A stretch of DNA of 64,000 nt from Candidatus Zhuqueibacterota bacterium (lineage in GTDB: Bacteria; Zhuqueibacterota; Zhuqueibacteria; Oceanimicrobiales; Oceanimicrobiaceae): positions 27,184 through 91,183 of the forward strand of contig JAJDAF010000067.1 of the NCBI GenBank assembly GCA_029261995.1, in the 5' to 3' direction. The notes beneath the pieces were generated by a model. It made no database searches and was not told where the DNA came from. It saw nothing but the letters and a program-made list of their open reading frames with translations. Position numbers and translations under genes: made by a program. This document shows, piece by piece, positions 1 through 9,835 of this stretch (its first letter is position 1; each line of letters opens with the position of its first letter).

Positions 1-496
1 CTGAAAGCGCGTTCATCTCGCTGCCAATAAACAGAAGATCGACATCTTCTCGCTGCGAAATTCTGGCCCAGCGCTCCACGTAATCGGCGTACGTGTCAAA
101 CCAGGTTGCCAGTTGGCTTTCGGTTTTTGGCATGATCATGCCGTGCCAGAGAAATTCATTCTTCGGGTACTTCGTGTCGAGCAGGATTCGAAGAATCAGC
201 GTCACTCGCAAGCCTTCTGCTTTTGCAAGACGGATTTCATTCACTGCGACCGTGTCTTGCGCGTCGAACAGAAGTTCTTCTGAGTCCCACTCGGACTGGC
301 GCGCATAGACAGTCACGGACACAGTGTTCATACCCACGGCATCCAATGTCTGAATCCATTCCCGATCGTCCGGTTCGTTTATCTGAATCCCGCCCAAGTA
401 GAAGTCGGGCTGCCAGTCTGCATAAAGCTTGTAGCAGACCAGGGCAAGCGCCACCAGGCAACCCGTGACGATGATTTTGTTTTTCAGCAGTTTCAT
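1..496 (-). CDS. Truncated glycosidase-like TIM-barrel protein (GH113-like), N-terminal part
   Basis: The frame opens with ATG at 494-496 on the minus strand and runs off the left edge, giving about 165 residues. An uncleaved or lipoprotein-like hydrophobic segment (about residues 8-21, with one Cys) is followed by a region that reads like the first strands of a TIM barrel: GGIQIN near 35, VGMNTVSVTVY near 55, a helix then AEGLRVTLILRI near 95, FLWHGMI near 118, and LLFIGSEMNAL at the cut. The GSE motif after a long helix resembles the acid/base Glu of GH113 and related mannanase-like glycosidases. This is family resemblance only; the substrate is unknown and the second catalytic residue lies outside the window. 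It is divergent from the next gene across a 141-bp spacer. Confidence 0.6.
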   Translation of the reverse strand, partial: MKLLKNKIIVTGCLVALALVCYKLYADWQPDFYLGGIQINEPDDREWIQTLDAVGMNTVSVTVYARQSEWDSEELLFDAQDTVAVNEIRLAKAEGLRVTLILRILLDTKYPKNEFLWHGMIMPKTESQLATWFDTYADYVERWARISQREDVDLLFIGSEMNALS

Positions 497-637
497 TCCT
501 ATTCTATTCCAATTCGGCATCACTGTCGCAGCCCAACGCTCTTACCAATGCCTCGAACACAAAGAATGTTCCCGGAGAGTTTTTTTTCATGGAAGGACAC
601 TCAACGTTGGTGAATTTGCTAACGACCATTGACTTAA

Positions 638-1432
638 ATGCTACTGATTTCTATGTTCCGTAAAGCAGCGTGTGTGCATAACCAGCAAGCCGATCTGTCT
701 ATGTTTCTCGAATCTGTTCTTGGTTTTTATCATGGGTTCTATCTTGCCGAGCCGGTCGGCAACAATGCTTTTTCCTTTGAGAAGAGAAAGAACAAACGGC
801 TGTACGTCCCGCCTGTCGTCGAGGGCAGTTCTTCGGATTTGAGGCTGGGGAGCCGTGTTGTCTTCAGCGAAATTGACGATGGCGAGGAAAAAAACTACTG
901 TGGCCTCGAGCAGTTCGTCTATGTGAGCCATCGAGGTAAAGACCTTTTCATTTTCGACAACCACAACCATGCGTTCTTTTTCTGGGTGGCAGCTTGCAAG
1001 AGTCGGCGTTTTGCTCCCGGCGGCACGCTATTGCATATCGACCAGCATTCGGATATGCGGGAGCCTGACCATTATCTGTCCGCAGCCGCCTTGGCGGAGG
1101 ACGACCTGACCTCGGTTTTCGACTACACCATTTCATGCCTGAACGTGGGCAACTTCATCAAGCCTGCGCTGGCGCTTGGACTGTTCAGCAAGGTTGAATT
1201 TGTGGGCAGCAGCAGCGCCTTCGAAAAGGAGTTCAGGCCACCATTTGTCCTGGATATTGACATCGATGTCTTTGCACCGGAGATGGCCTACATCGACCAC
1301 GCCAGGAAGCTGGCCAGAATTCGGGAGGCCATCCGCATGGCCGACTTCATCACCATCGCGACCAGTCCGTTTTTTATCGACCAGAATGATGCCATTCGAG
1401 TCGTTCATGAATTGCTTGCTGCGGATTCTTAA
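638..1432 (+). CDS. UPF0489 / arginase-like hydrolase
   Basis: This 264-residue protein belongs by motif to the UPF0489 family, an arginase-fold group. Likely metal ligands are visible: FDNHNH (107-111), HIDQHSD (133-139) and LDIDIDVF (205-212), spaced as in ureohydrolases. Some bacterial members act as peptide arginases that turn arginine in a RiPP precursor into ornithine; others are uncharacterised. No precursor peptide or radical SAM partner is seen beside it, so that role is only a possibility. The start is uncertain: ATG at 638, 653 or 701 all lack a clear Shine-Dalgarno sequence. It appears to be monocistronic, with a 245-bp spacer before nqrA. Confidence 0.72.
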   Translation: MLLISMFRKAACVHNQQADLSMFLESVLGFYHGFYLAEPVGNNAFSFEKRKNKRLYVPPVVEGSSSDLRLGSRVVFSEIDDGEEKNYCGLEQFVYVSHRGKDLFIFDNHNHAFFFWVAACKSRRFAPGGTLLHIDQHSDMREPDHYLSAAALAEDDLTSVFDYTISCLNVGNFIKPALALGLFSKVEFVGSSSAFEKEFRPPFVLDIDIDVFAPEMAYIDHARKLARIREAIRMADFITIATSPFFIDQNDAIRVVHELLAADS

Positions 1433-1677
1433 TTCTCACTCAATCGAGTGTAAGGATTGTTGAATTACCACGACACGCTCCAGAGAAATAACGTGTTAGA
1501 TGCTGCGTTGGTCGTGGCATCGTGTCATCGTCGGCGCCATGGCCCGTCGCGCAAATGCAAAATGCGGATAGAAAAGTCGATTTTGTAAAGTTTTGACTTG
1601 TTTTTCTTGGCTGAAAGGGTTTTATTGGGTGATTTTTATTCGTGGCCAAATAATTTTTTCACATTAAGGATAGCTGA

Positions 1678-3021
1678 ATGTTCAAGATAAAGAAAGGATT
1701 AGACCTTCCTATCGCTGGTGAGCCGAAGCAGGCAGTCGAAGAAGGCAATCCGCCCAGTCAGGTGGCGCTTCTGGGTGAAGACTACGTCGGTATGAAACCA
1801 ACCATGGCTGTGAAGGTTGGCGACAAGGTCAAGCTTGGTCAACTTCTGTTCACGGACAAGAAGACTCCATCCGTGCGCTACACCGCACCCGGCGCCGGGA
1901 AAGTCATGGCGATCAATCGGGGTGAAAAGCGAGTGTTTCTGTCCCTGGTGGTCCAGCTTTCCGGCAGCGCCGAGACAACCTTTGCCTCCCATTCAGAAAG
2001 TCAGCTTTACGGTCTCAAGCGTGAGAAGATCCGCGAGCAATTGCTGGAATCGGGCTTGTGGACTGCCTTGCGCGCCCGGCCTTTCAGTACGGTTGCGGAC
2101 CCGGATGCGGTTCCGCATTCCATTTTTGTGACTGCTGTGGATAGCAATCCGCTGGCGCCCTCCGCCGAGAAGATTCTGGAAGGGAAAGAGGGACATTTCA
2201 AGAATGGTCTGCACGCAATTGCGAAACTGACTGATGGCAAAATTTATGTCTGCAAAGCGCCGGGCACGGATATTCCCGTTCCCGATATCGACAATCTTAC
2301 AATAGAAGAATTCTCCGGACCGCATCCATCGGGACTGGCAGGCACGCACATCCATTTCCTTGATCCCGTCCACCGGGGCAAGACCGTCTGGCACATCGGG
2401 GCGCAGGATGTGGCCGCCATTGGCGAACTGTTCACGTCTGGCAAACTCAACATGTCGCGCGTTGTTTCTCTGGCCGGACCGTCGGTGACAAATCCGCGTC
2501 TGGTCAAGACACGAATCGGAGCCAATCTCGACGACCTGGCTTCCGGGGAATCGACAGCCGGCGATCAGAGAATCGTCTCCGGTTCCGTGCTTTCCGGCCG
2601 CACGGCTGCGGACGTTCGGGGTTTCCTGGGCCGCTACCATCAACAGGTCACGCTTTTGCCGGAGGGTAATCAGAAACATTTCCTGGGCTGGATGAGTCCG
2701 GGATTGAATCTCTTCTCGCTCAAGAATATTGTCATCTCCAGGCTCGTGCCCGGCAAAAAGTTTAATTTTTCGACTTCCACCAACGGCGGCAAGCGCGCCA
2801 TCATACCGAGTGGCAGCCTTGAGCAGGTCATGCCGCTCGACATCATGCCGTTGTTTCTGGTCCGCGCCCTGGCCGTGGATGACGTCGAAGACGCTGAAAA
2901 ACTGGGCGCCCTCGAGCTTGATGAAGAGGATTTGGCACTCTGCACGTTTGCTTGCCCATCAAAGCTGGACTACGGTCCCATGCTCAGAAGAAACCTGACA
3001 ATTATAGAGAAGGAAGGTTGA
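1678..3021 (+). CDS. nqrA: Na+-translocating NADH:quinone reductase subunit A
   Basis: NqrA is the peripheral cytoplasmic subunit of the sodium-pumping NADH:ubiquinone oxidoreductase and takes part in quinone handling. The 447-residue length matches the family. The N-terminus (KIKKGLDLPIAGEP) and the stretch reading VKVGDKVKLGQLLFTDKK are characteristic of the biotin-carrier-like barrel of NqrA/RnfC, and SPGLNLFSLKN and CTFACPSKLDYGP near the end are typical. An AAGGA ribosome site lies 9 bases before ATG 1678. It is the first gene of the nqrABCDEF operon, followed after about 100 bp by nqrB. No promoter with good spacing was recognised upstream. Confidence 0.97.
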   Translation: MFKIKKGLDLPIAGEPKQAVEEGNPPSQVALLGEDYVGMKPTMAVKVGDKVKLGQLLFTDKKTPSVRYTAPGAGKVMAINRGEKRVFLSLVVQLSGSAETTFASHSESQLYGLKREKIREQLLESGLWTALRARPFSTVADPDAVPHSIFVTAVDSNPLAPSAEKILEGKEGHFKNGLHAIAKLTDGKIYVCKAPGTDIPVPDIDNLTIEEFSGPHPSGLAGTHIHFLDPVHRGKTVWHIGAQDVAAIGELFTSGKLNMSRVVSLAGPSVTNPRLVKTRIGANLDDLASGESTAGDQRIVSGSVLSGRTAADVRGFLGRYHQQVTLLPEGNQKHFLGWMSPGLNLFSLKNIVISRLVPGKKFNFSTSTNGGKRAIIPSGSLEQVMPLDIMPLFLVRALAVDDVEDAEKLGALELDEEDLALCTFACPSKLDYGPMLRRNLTIIEKEG

Positions 3022-3127
3022 TAATTGTCTAAACCTACTCTGAAGCATGACCTGCCCGATTTACAGGCAGGCTCGCAACAACCTACCTTGTTCACTGAAC
3101 GAAGGATTTCCTAGAAGAAGGATAACG

Positions 3128-4330
3128 ATGAGGAGCTTAAGAAAATTTTTAGACAACCAGGAGAAACATTTCGCCAAAGGTGGTAAACTCGAACGGCTTT
3201 TCCCGCTGTTCGAGATGACGGATACGTTTCTCTACACACCTGGAACGGTCACCAGGACCGCTTCGCATGTCCGGGACGCCCTGGACTTGAAACGGATGAT
3301 GATGGTCGTTGTAGTGGCGCTGATCCCGGCCATTTTCATGGCGCTTTACAATACCGGACTACAGGCAAATCTGGCAATCCAGAACCTTGGTCTGGCTGCC
3401 GTGGAAGGTTGGCGGGGCTTTGTTTTGTCGTCGTTGGGTATTGGCGTGGATCCACAAAGCATGGTTGATAACCTTGCCCACGGCGCACTTTACTTCCTGC
3501 CGGTTTACATCGTGACTCTGGTGGCCGGCGGGTTTTGGGAAGTGATTTTTGCTACGGTGCGGCGCCACGAAATCAACGAAGGCTTTTTGGTTACCAGCAT
3601 GCTGTTTCCGCTGATTGTGCCGCCGAACTTGCCCTTGTGGCAGGTGGCGCTGGGCGTCTCCTTCGGCGTTGTGCTGGGAAAAGAGATTTTCGGTGGCGTT
3701 GGCATGAACATCCTCAATCCGGCCTTGACCGGCCGTGCGTTTCTTTATTTTGCCTACCCGGCCGAGATTTCCGGAGACGCTGTCTGGGTCGCCGTAGATG
3801 GCTTCAGCCGGGCGACTCCGCTAGCCGAAATGGCCGACTCGACGGTGCAATTGACCAGCTCGATGGCTGACGCTTTTTGGGGATGCATTCCCGGCTCGAT
3901 GGGCGAGACCTCGGCATTTGCCTGCCTGATCGGCGCCTTTGTTCTAATTGTGAGCCGGGTTGGCTCGTGGCGGATCATGTTGAGCGTTGTGCTCGGAATG
4001 GTGGGTTTGGCCTCGCTTCTGAATCTGATTGGCAGCGCCACAAACCCGATGTTTCAGGTGACTCCGCTGCAGCACTTTGTCATCGGCGGCTTTGCCTTTG
4101 GAACAGTGTTCATGGCCACCGACCCGGTGAGCGCGGCGATGACCAGCCAGGGCAAGTGGTTGTACGGTATTCTCATCGGAGCCCTGACGGTGATGATTCG
4201 GGTACTTAATCCGGCTTATCCGGAGGGCATAATGCTGGCCATCTTGTTTGGAAATGTCTTTTCGCCCATCATCGATAAGATATTTGTCAACCGCAACATC
4301 AAGAGGAGACAGGCGAGATATGCAGGATGA
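3128..4330 (+). CDS. nqrB: Na+-translocating NADH:quinone reductase subunit B
   Basis: NqrB is the largest membrane subunit of Na+-NQR; it binds riboflavin and a covalently attached FMN and forms part of the Na+ path. The 400-residue protein has multiple hydrophobic helices. The flavinylation site is visible as DGFSRATPL, with Thr230 as the expected FMN acceptor (family consensus SGATxL; here Arg replaces Gly). The open frame extends upstream to 3047, but ATG 3128 is preceded by AGAAGGATAACG and gives the normal NqrB N-terminus ([15 protein letters not shown]), so I chose it. It overlaps nqrC by 11 bases. The downstream apbE product is the expected enzyme for attaching the FMN. Confidence 0.97.
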   Translation: MRSLRKFLDNQEKHFAKGGKLERLFPLFEMTDTFLYTPGTVTRTASHVRDALDLKRMMMVVVVALIPAIFMALYNTGLQANLAIQNLGLAAVEGWRGFVLSSLGIGVDPQSMVDNLAHGALYFLPVYIVTLVAGGFWEVIFATVRRHEINEGFLVTSMLFPLIVPPNLPLWQVALGVSFGVVLGKEIFGGVGMNILNPALTGRAFLYFAYPAEISGDAVWVAVDGFSRATPLAEMADSTVQLTSSMADAFWGCIPGSMGETSAFACLIGAFVLIVSRVGSWRIMLSVVLGMVGLASLLNLIGSATNPMFQVTPLQHFVIGGFAFGTVFMATDPVSAAMTSQGKWLYGILIGALTVMIRVLNPAYPEGIMLAILFGNVFSPIIDKIFVNRNIKRRQARYAG

Positions 4331-5123
4331 AACTATTGGTAAGATCCTAACCGTAACGCTGGCGGTTTGCGTGGTCTGCGCTGTCCTGGTCTCAGCCGCG
4401 GCCGTATCATTGAATGGAATCCAGCAGAAGAACAAAGAGCTGGACAAGATAAAAAATATCCTGATCGCCGGCGATCTTTATGAGAAAGGACAGGATATCG
4501 AAGCCTCATATCGGAACAACGTGACCCCGGTGATGATCGAGCTGGCGAGCGGCAACGAGTTGACCGAAGGCGACTTCAAAGATGATTTGAACGTCGAAAG
4601 CTTCGACATCAAGGAGATGTCAAAACATCCGGAATACGGCAAGGTGCTCACGACGGAACAGGACGCGATTGCCGTTAAACAGGCGCCAAAGTACATGGTG
4701 GTTTACGAACTCAAGAGCGGCGACAAGCTTGAGAAAATCGTGCTGCCCATTTTTGGCAAAGGGCTCTGGTCTACACTTTACGGCTTCATGGCGCTTGGCT
4801 CGGATCTCAAAACCATCCGGGGCCTAACATTCTATGAGCACGGTGAGACACCCGGTCTCGGTGGTGAAGTGGACAACCCGAGATGGAAAGAACAGTGGAA
4901 GGGCAAGTTAGCGTTTGACGACGAATGGAACGTGCGGATTTCCGTGATCAAGGGCAAAGTCATTCCGGGCCGGCCTGAGGCCATCCACCAGGTAGATGGC
5001 CTTTCCGGCTCCACGCTCACAACCCGGGGGCTCGACACTCTCGTCAACTACTGGCTGGGCGACAATGGCTACGGCCCTTATTTGAGCAAACTTCGCGCAG
5101 GAGGGCAGCATGGCCAAGGTTAA
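4320..5123 (+). CDS. nqrC: Na+-translocating NADH:quinone reductase subunit C
   Basis: NqrC has one N-terminal transmembrane helix (about residues 8-31) and a periplasmic FMN-binding domain. The protein has 267 residues. The covalent FMN site is DGLSGSTLT (226-234), with Thr234 as acceptor; the usual Ala of SGAT is Ser here, a mild deviation. I chose ATG 4320, inside the end of nqrB and after AAGAGGAGACAGG, over upstream in-frame starts because it gives the standard short cytoplasmic N-terminus. The 3' end overlaps nqrD by 14 bases, consistent with translational coupling within one operon. Confidence 0.96.
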   Translation: MQDETIGKILTVTLAVCVVCAVLVSAAAVSLNGIQQKNKELDKIKNILIAGDLYEKGQDIEASYRNNVTPVMIELASGNELTEGDFKDDLNVESFDIKEMSKHPEYGKVLTTEQDAIAVKQAPKYMVVYELKSGDKLEKIVLPIFGKGLWSTLYGFMALGSDLKTIRGLTFYEHGETPGLGGEVDNPRWKEQWKGKLAFDDEWNVRISVIKGKVIPGRPEAIHQVDGLSGSTLTTRGLDTLVNYWLGDNGYGPYLSKLRAGGQHGQG

Positions 5124-5730
5124 AGATGTCTTATTTGACCCTATTTTCAACAACAACCCGATAGCGCTCCAGATTCTGGGCATCTGCTCCGCATTGGCGG
5201 TGACGACCAAACTCGAAACCGTGGTCGTGATGGCGCTGGCCGTGACGTTCGTGAATGCCTTTTCCAACTTGTCCGTTAGCTTGATTCGGACTCACATTCC
5301 GAGCAGCGTACGCATCGTGGTTGAAATGACCATCATCGCCTCGCTGGTGATCATCGCCGACCAGTTTATCAAAGCTTATGCTTATGACATCAGCAAACAG
5401 CTCTCGATCTTTGTCGGGCTTATTATTACCAACTGCATTATCATGGGGCGCGCCGAAGCGTTTGCCCTCAAGAATCCGCCAGCCATCAGTTTCATTGACG
5501 GCATCGGCAACGGCATCGGCTACAGCCTTGTCTTGCTGGTCGTTGGATTCTTTCGCGAGCTTTTCGGTTCCGGCAAGCTGTTCGGCCAAACCATCATGGT
5601 CGTCAATACCGATGGCGGCTGGTATGTACCCAACGGCCTGTTCCTGCTTTCACCGAGTGCGTTCATTATCATCGGGTTTGTAATCTGGGGCCTGCGTACC
5701 TGGAAACCCGAACAAGTTGAAGAGGACTGA
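5110..5730 (+). CDS. nqrD: Na+-translocating NADH:quinone reductase subunit D
   Basis: NqrD is one of the two homologous six-helix membrane subunits that together hold the intramembrane iron cofactor. The 206-residue sequence starts [26 protein letters not shown], the family hallmark containing a conserved Cys in the first helix; a second conserved Cys occurs in ITNCIIMGR, which marks the inverted half. The Cys pair matches the iron-ligand positions known for NqrD/NqrE. Translation starts inside nqrC behind AGGAGGG, and nqrE starts 3 bases after the stop. Confidence 0.97.
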   Translation: MAKVKDVLFDPIFNNNPIALQILGICSALAVTTKLETVVVMALAVTFVNAFSNLSVSLIRTHIPSSVRIVVEMTIIASLVIIADQFIKAYAYDISKQLSIFVGLIITNCIIMGRAEAFALKNPPAISFIDGIGNGIGYSLVLLVVGFFRELFGSGKLFGQTIMVVNTDGGWYVPNGLFLLSPSAFIIIGFVIWGLRTWKPEQVEED

Positions 5731-5732
5731 AC

Positions 5733-6344
5733 ATGCTTGAACATTATTTAAGTCTCTTTCTGAAATCGGTTTTCATTGAGAATCTCGCGTTGTCCTTTTT
5801 TCTGGGGATGTGCACCTATCTCGCGGTCTCGAAGAAAGTCGAAACCGCGGTGGGCCTTGGAATTGCGGTGGTCGTGGTGCAAGCCATCACCATTCCGGTT
5901 AATAATCTTCTCTACACACATGTGTTGAAAGATGGCGCCCTCGCCTGGGCCGGCTTGCCGGATGTCGATTTGACATTTCTCGGACTGGTTGTCTACATTG
6001 GTGTCATCGCCGCCATGGTGCAAATCCTGGAAATGACGCTGGACAAATTCGTGCCGGCGCTTTACAACGCGCTGGGCATTTTCCTGCCTCTGATTACGGT
6101 CAACTGCGCCATCCTCGGCGGTTCTTTGCTCATGGTTGAGAGAAACTACAATTTTGCCGAGAGTGTTGTCTACGGTGTCGGCTCAGGCGCGGGTTGGGCG
6201 CTTGCCATCATCGGCCTGGCCGGTATCCGCGAGAAGATGAAATACAGCAATGTTCCGGCCGGCTTGCGCGGTCTTGGCATCACCTTTATTACCGTTGGCT
6301 TGATGGCGATGGCCTTCATGTTGTTTTCCGGAATTCAGCTCTAG
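5733..6344 (+). CDS. nqrE: Na+-translocating NADH:quinone reductase subunit E
   Basis: NqrE is the second of the paired integral membrane subunits. The 203-residue protein begins [34 protein letters not shown], with the conserved helix-one Cys, and carries [10 protein letters not shown] in the inverted half, giving the second Cys for the shared iron centre with NqrD. Length and pattern match the family throughout. It sits 2 bases after nqrD and 12 bases before nqrF, whose start is preceded by AGAGAGGAAG. I see no deviation from canonical NqrE. Confidence 0.97.
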   Translation: MLEHYLSLFLKSVFIENLALSFFLGMCTYLAVSKKVETAVGLGIAVVVVQAITIPVNNLLYTHVLKDGALAWAGLPDVDLTFLGLVVYIGVIAAMVQILEMTLDKFVPALYNALGIFLPLITVNCAILGGSLLMVERNYNFAESVVYGVGSGAGWALAIIGLAGIREKMKYSNVPAGLRGLGITFITVGLMAMAFMLFSGIQL

Positions 6345-6356
6345 AGAGGAAGATCT

Positions 6357-7592
6357 ATGACGGGCTTTGGTTTAGCTGCGCTGGGTGTGATGATGTTCAC
6401 GCTCATCGTTCTGGCGCTGGTTGCGCTAATCGTGTTTGCAAAGTCGAAACTGGTTGCGACCGGCAGTATCAACATCACAATTAACGATGACCCCAAGCAT
6501 GTATTAAAGGTCTCGGTTGGCGGCAAGTTGCTCAACACCCTCGCCGACCACAAACTCTTTATCCCTTCCGCGTGCGGCGGCGGTGGTACCTGCGGTGAGT
6601 GCAAGCTGGTCGTAGCTGAGGGCGGCGGTGATGTGCTCCCGACTGAAACTTCGCAGCTTAACCGCCGGCAAATTCGCGACAGGTACAGGCTCTCATGCCA
6701 GGTGCCGGTCAAAGGCGACATGAAGCTTGAGATTCCACCTGAAGTCTTTGAGATCAAGAAGTGGCAGTGCACGGTCCGTTCCAATAAGAACGTGGCGACC
6801 TTTATCAAAGAACTCGTTCTCGAGCTGCCGGAAGGTGAGAATGTTGACTTCCGCGCTGGCGGCTACATTCAAATCGAAGCGCCACAGCACACGGTCAAAT
6901 ATTCTGATTTTTTGGTTGAAGACGAATACCGGGAGGACTGGGACAAGTTCGATCTCTGGCGCTATGTTTCCAAAGTCGATGGTGACATCGTGCGCGCCTA
7001 TTCGATGGCAAGCTATCCGGAAGAGAAGGGCATTATCATGCTCAACGTCCGTATTGCCTCGCCTCCGCCGCGCATGCCGGATGTGCCCCCGGGGCAAATG
7101 TCATCATATATTTTCGATCTCAAACCCGGCGACAAAGTCACGATTTCCGGGCCTTACGGAGAGTTCTTTGCACGTGACACGGATGCGGAAATGGTGTTTA
7201 TCGGCGGCGGCGCCGGCATGGCCCCGATGCGCTCACATATCTTCGACCAGTTGAAGCGGCTTGGCTCTAACCGCAAGATGACCTTTTGGTACGGCGCACG
7301 CAGCCTGCGAGAGATGTTTTATGTTGAGGACTTCGACATGCTGCAACGCGAAAACGAAAATTTCACCTGGCATGTCGCGCTTTCCGAACCTATGCCAGAG
7401 GATAATTGGGACGGGCTGACCGGCTTCATTCATCAGGTTCTGCATGACAGCTATCTTAAGGACCATGACGCGCCGGAAGATTGCGAATATTACATCTGTG
7501 GTCCGCCCATGATGAACAGCGCGGTCGTTCAAATGCTCGACAGCCTCGGCGTTGAGCCGGAAAACATTATGTTTGACGATTTTGGCGGCTAG
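6357..7592 (+). CDS. nqrF: Na+-translocating NADH:quinone reductase subunit F (NADH/FAD/2Fe-2S)
   Basis: NqrF is the electron-entry subunit of the pump. The 411 residues contain an N-terminal membrane anchor (about 6-28), a ferredoxin domain with Cys73, Cys79, Cys82 and Cys114 as 2Fe-2S ligands, an FAD-binding region with RAYSMASYP, and a ferredoxin-reductase NADH site with [11 protein letters not shown] and CGPPMMN near the end. The closing residues FDDFGG are typical. It is the last gene of the nqrA-F run; a long imperfect hairpin follows at 7630-7685. Confidence 0.98.
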   Translation: MTGFGLAALGVMMFTLIVLALVALIVFAKSKLVATGSINITINDDPKHVLKVSVGGKLLNTLADHKLFIPSACGGGGTCGECKLVVAEGGGDVLPTETSQLNRRQIRDRYRLSCQVPVKGDMKLEIPPEVFEIKKWQCTVRSNKNVATFIKELVLELPEGENVDFRAGGYIQIEAPQHTVKYSDFLVEDEYREDWDKFDLWRYVSKVDGDIVRAYSMASYPEEKGIIMLNVRIASPPPRMPDVPPGQMSSYIFDLKPGDKVTISGPYGEFFARDTDAEMVFIGGGAGMAPMRSHIFDQLKRLGSNRKMTFWYGARSLREMFYVEDFDMLQRENENFTWHVALSEPMPEDNWDGLTGFIHQVLHDSYLKDHDAPEDCEYYICGPPMMNSAVVQMLDSLGVEPENIMFDDFGG

Positions 7593-7629
7593 CAAGGCTC
7601 AAGACCCGACTGCAGATGTCAACCAATGG

Positions 7630-7685
7630 AACCGCCGAGTATGCGAGGTGCAGCTTAGCGCTGCTTCTCGACATGCTTGGCGGTT
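7630..7685 (+). terminator. Long hairpin after nqrF, probable terminator or attenuator
   Basis: AACCGCC (7630-7636) pairs with GGCGGTT (7679-7685), and the inner sequences (GAGTATGCGAGGTGCAGC against GCTGCTTCTCGACATGCTT) extend the stem with small bulges. A T-rich stretch follows (TTCGTTTC). It separates the structural nqr genes from the CBS-apbE-nqrM genes, so it may reduce read-through into the maturation genes. Confidence 0.55.
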
Positions 7686-7726
7686 TTCGTTTCACGGCTT
7701 CTGAGTGTCAATCAAAGTTTTTTGAT

Positions 7727-7755
7727 TTGCCTGTTTGCTGAGATTTCGGTATTTT
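7727..7755 (+). promoter_or_regulatory. Candidate promoter for CBS-apbE-nqrM
   Basis: TTGCCT (7727-7732) and TATTTT (7750-7755) are separated by exactly 17 bases in an AT-rich stretch, 40 bases before ATG 7796. The match is moderate, read by eye only. Confidence 0.35.
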
Positions 7756-7795
7756 TAGTGTCTTAGGATTACCACCAACATTAGGAGATATAAGG

Positions 7796-8263
7796 ATGAA
7801 AACCGCTGAAGACATCCTGAAGGAAAAAGACGGAGACATGATTTGCGTTCCTCCTGACACGACCATTCACGATGTTCTACAATCCATGTTGGAGCACAAG
7901 ATCGGCGCGATGTTGGTCAAGGACGACGACAAGTTGGTCGGCATCTGGACCGAACGTGATCTAATGAAGAATGTCAGTGTCAAAGGCTTCGATGTCTGCA
8001 CGGCCAGAATTGGCGACTATATGACAAAAGAGCTTCGCTCCGCGCCGCACACCGCTACTATTTTCAACCTCAAGGATCAGTTCCTGGGCCGCCGGCTGCG
8101 ACATTTGCTCATCGAAAAGGGCGGCGAATTTATTGGCATGGTGTCTGCCGGTGACGTTATGAAGGCGACGCTGGATGAGAAAAGCCAGGAGTTGGAAAAC
8201 CTGGATGCCATTGTGAAATGGGATTACTACGAAGACTGGAAATGGAAAAAATCCAAAGGCTAA
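7796..8263 (+). CDS. CBS-domain-pair protein
   Basis: The 155-residue cytoplasmic protein consists of two CBS domains, first around residues 12-60 (TTIHDVLQSMLEHKIGAMLV, then LVGIWTERDLM) and second around 75-128 (LRSAPHTATIFNLKDQFLGRRLRHLLI, then FIGMVSAGDVMK), followed by a short charged tail. CBS pairs usually sense adenine nucleotides and regulate partner proteins. It has a strong ribosome site (AGGAGATATAAGG) and overlaps the start of apbE, so it lies in the same transcript as the NQR maturation genes. A role in tuning NQR by energy charge is inference; the gene is not a normal part of nqr operons. Confidence 0.9.
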   Translation: MKTAEDILKEKDGDMICVPPDTTIHDVLQSMLEHKIGAMLVKDDDKLVGIWTERDLMKNVSVKGFDVCTARIGDYMTKELRSAPHTATIFNLKDQFLGRRLRHLLIEKGGEFIGMVSAGDVMKATLDEKSQELENLDAIVKWDYYEDWKWKKSKG

Positions 8264-9303
8264 AGCTCCGCGCCATCCGGCTTGGCCTGGGCCTGGCGGT
8301 CTGTCAGGCACTCTGGTTCGCGTGCGGGGTTGAGCAGCAGCCTGCCAGTGACTTTGTCATCAGCGGGCGCACCATGGGGACGAGTTTCACCGTCAAGGTA
8401 GCTGACAAGGCTCTGCCGCCGGCATCCGGTCGCCTGAAGCTCGAAGCCGACATCGACAAGCTTCTGAAGGAAGTAAATCGCCAGATGTCTACCTATTTGG
8501 CGGACTCTGAAATCTCGAAATTCAACCATTCGCGGGATATCGGCTGGCAGCCGGTCTCACCAGATTTTGCCGCCGTCACCAAACGTGCGCTGGCTCTGGC
8601 GGTCCAAACCGACGGCGCCCTCGACGTTACCGTGGGGCCGCTCGTAAATCTTTGGGGCTTTGGGCCGGAGCGGACTCGCGACACATTGCCCGATGAAAAA
8701 ACCATTCAGGCCATGAAGGCACTCGCCGGCTACCGGAATCTTGAAGCAAAACTCGAGCATGCCGCGTTGAGAAAGAAGATTCCTGAACTCTACTGCGACC
8801 TTTCTTCGATTGCAAAGGGCTTTGGCGTCGATAAAGTTGCTCAGTTTCTCGAGCATCAGGGCATTCAAAATTACATGGTCGAGATTGGCGGTGAGGTTCG
8901 GACCCGGGGACACAATCCGCAGGGTGGCCTCTGGCGCATTGGGGTGGAAACGCCGGATGCTCCGACCGGAATCAAGAAAGTAATCACCATTAGCAACCGG
9001 GCGATGGCCACTTCGGGGGACTATTTCAACTATTTTGAAGTCGCCGGCGTGCGCTATTCTCACACCATCGACCCGCGCACGGGCTGGCCCGTTAAACACG
9101 ACCTTGCCTCCGTCACGGTCATTCATGACTCCTGTATGGTAGCGGATGGCCTGGCGACCGCCATCAATGTCATGGGTCCGGAAACCGGCTTTGAGTTTGC
9201 CGTCGAGCAGGGCCTGGCAGTCTACTTTCTGGTCAGGCAGGACGATGGTTTCCTGGAGAAAATGACGCCTGCATTCGAAAGTTACCTGGCCTCGAAAAAC
9301 TAA
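8242..9303 (+). CDS. apbE: FAD:protein FMN transferase (ApbE), exported
   Basis: ApbE transfers FMN from FAD to a Thr in NqrB, NqrC and similar proteins on the outer face of the membrane. The 353-residue form from ATG 8242 begins with a basic, hydrophobic segment ending WFACG, a possible but weak lipobox. Family motifs follow: GRTMGTSFTVKV near 39, QMSTYLADSEISKFN near 86, LDVTVGPLVNLWGFG near 125, DLSSIAKGFGVDKVA near 182, and SHTIDPRTGWPV (about 273-284), the conserved metal/flavin region. A start at 8218 is also open but would lack the signal-like N-terminus. The gene overlaps the CBS gene by 22 bases and lies 13 bases before nqrM. Confidence 0.95.
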   Translation: MEKIQRLKLRAIRLGLGLAVCQALWFACGVEQQPASDFVISGRTMGTSFTVKVADKALPPASGRLKLEADIDKLLKEVNRQMSTYLADSEISKFNHSRDIGWQPVSPDFAAVTKRALALAVQTDGALDVTVGPLVNLWGFGPERTRDTLPDEKTIQAMKALAGYRNLEAKLEHAALRKKIPELYCDLSSIAKGFGVDKVAQFLEHQGIQNYMVEIGGEVRTRGHNPQGGLWRIGVETPDAPTGIKKVITISNRAMATSGDYFNYFEVAGVRYSHTIDPRTGWPVKHDLASVTVIHDSCMVADGLATAINVMGPETGFEFAVEQGLAVYFLVRQDDGFLEKMTPAFESYLASKN

Positions 9304-9316
9304 CATTGGATGTATC

Positions 9317-9520
9317 ATGACTCAATTTGTTGTCGCCTTTCTATTTTTTGTTGTCGGATTTGGATTTATGGCGTTCATGTTGCAGTTGGCTCGATACAAG
9401 AAACGTAAGTCTTCCTGCTGCGGCGACGTTCTTGAGGATTTCGAGAAGAGTGACGACTGTGACACCTGCCCCAATCGCGACAACGATGAATGCGCCGTGA
9501 AAGAGGTTCTGGCGGCCTGA
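9317..9520 (+). CDS. nqrM: NQR maturation protein NqrM (DUF539)
   Basis: NqrM is a small membrane protein needed to deliver iron to the NqrD/NqrE site. The 67-residue sequence has one transmembrane helix (about residues 4-25) and then a Cys-rich tail: Cys34, Cys35, Cys48, Cys51 and Cys59 (SCCGDV, CDTCPNRDNDEC). The four family cysteines are present with one extra (the CC pair). Its place directly after apbE matches the usual nqrF-apbE-nqrM order, apart from the CBS insertion upstream. Confidence 0.93.
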   Translation: MTQFVVAFLFFVVGFGFMAFMLQLARYKKRKSSCCGDVLEDFEKSDDCDTCPNRDNDECAVKEVLAA

Positions 9521-9835
9521 CCGCCTGAATTCGCTACATTCCATTTACCCCTCGCAGCATCGGGGCACGCAATCTGTCAATCACCGTGCCTGTGTTTCAC
9601 ATCCGCCGACAATTTTGATTCAACACCTTTGTGCTCAATTCCTCCTAAAAACTCGCCTCGAACTTGTGAATGCCAACATGTGTTCGGATTTCTTCATCAT
9701 GTTTTAATGATTTCATTTTCTGTTGCAGACGCCCCCGACGGGTAAAGGCAAGTCCGGCCCGGGTCGATAACTTCATGAGTGTTTGTACACGTAAGATCTC
9801 CGAGCAGTAGGCGGACACTTGGTGTAGCATAATTT
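9521..9835. other. Intergenic region, no gene recognised
   Basis: This 315-bp stretch between nqrM and the next kinase gene has short open frames on both strands but none with a ribosome site or recognisable product. It probably contains the promoter of the 9836 gene, but I could not find a convincing -35/-10 pair. Confidence 0.5.

Noticed and set aside
1993..2679. 228-codon minus-strand open frame
   Set aside because: It lies wholly antisense to nqrA, has no recognisable domain, and nqrA is a certain gene.
8557..9318. 253-codon minus-strand open frame
   Set aside because: Antisense to apbE and without family features.
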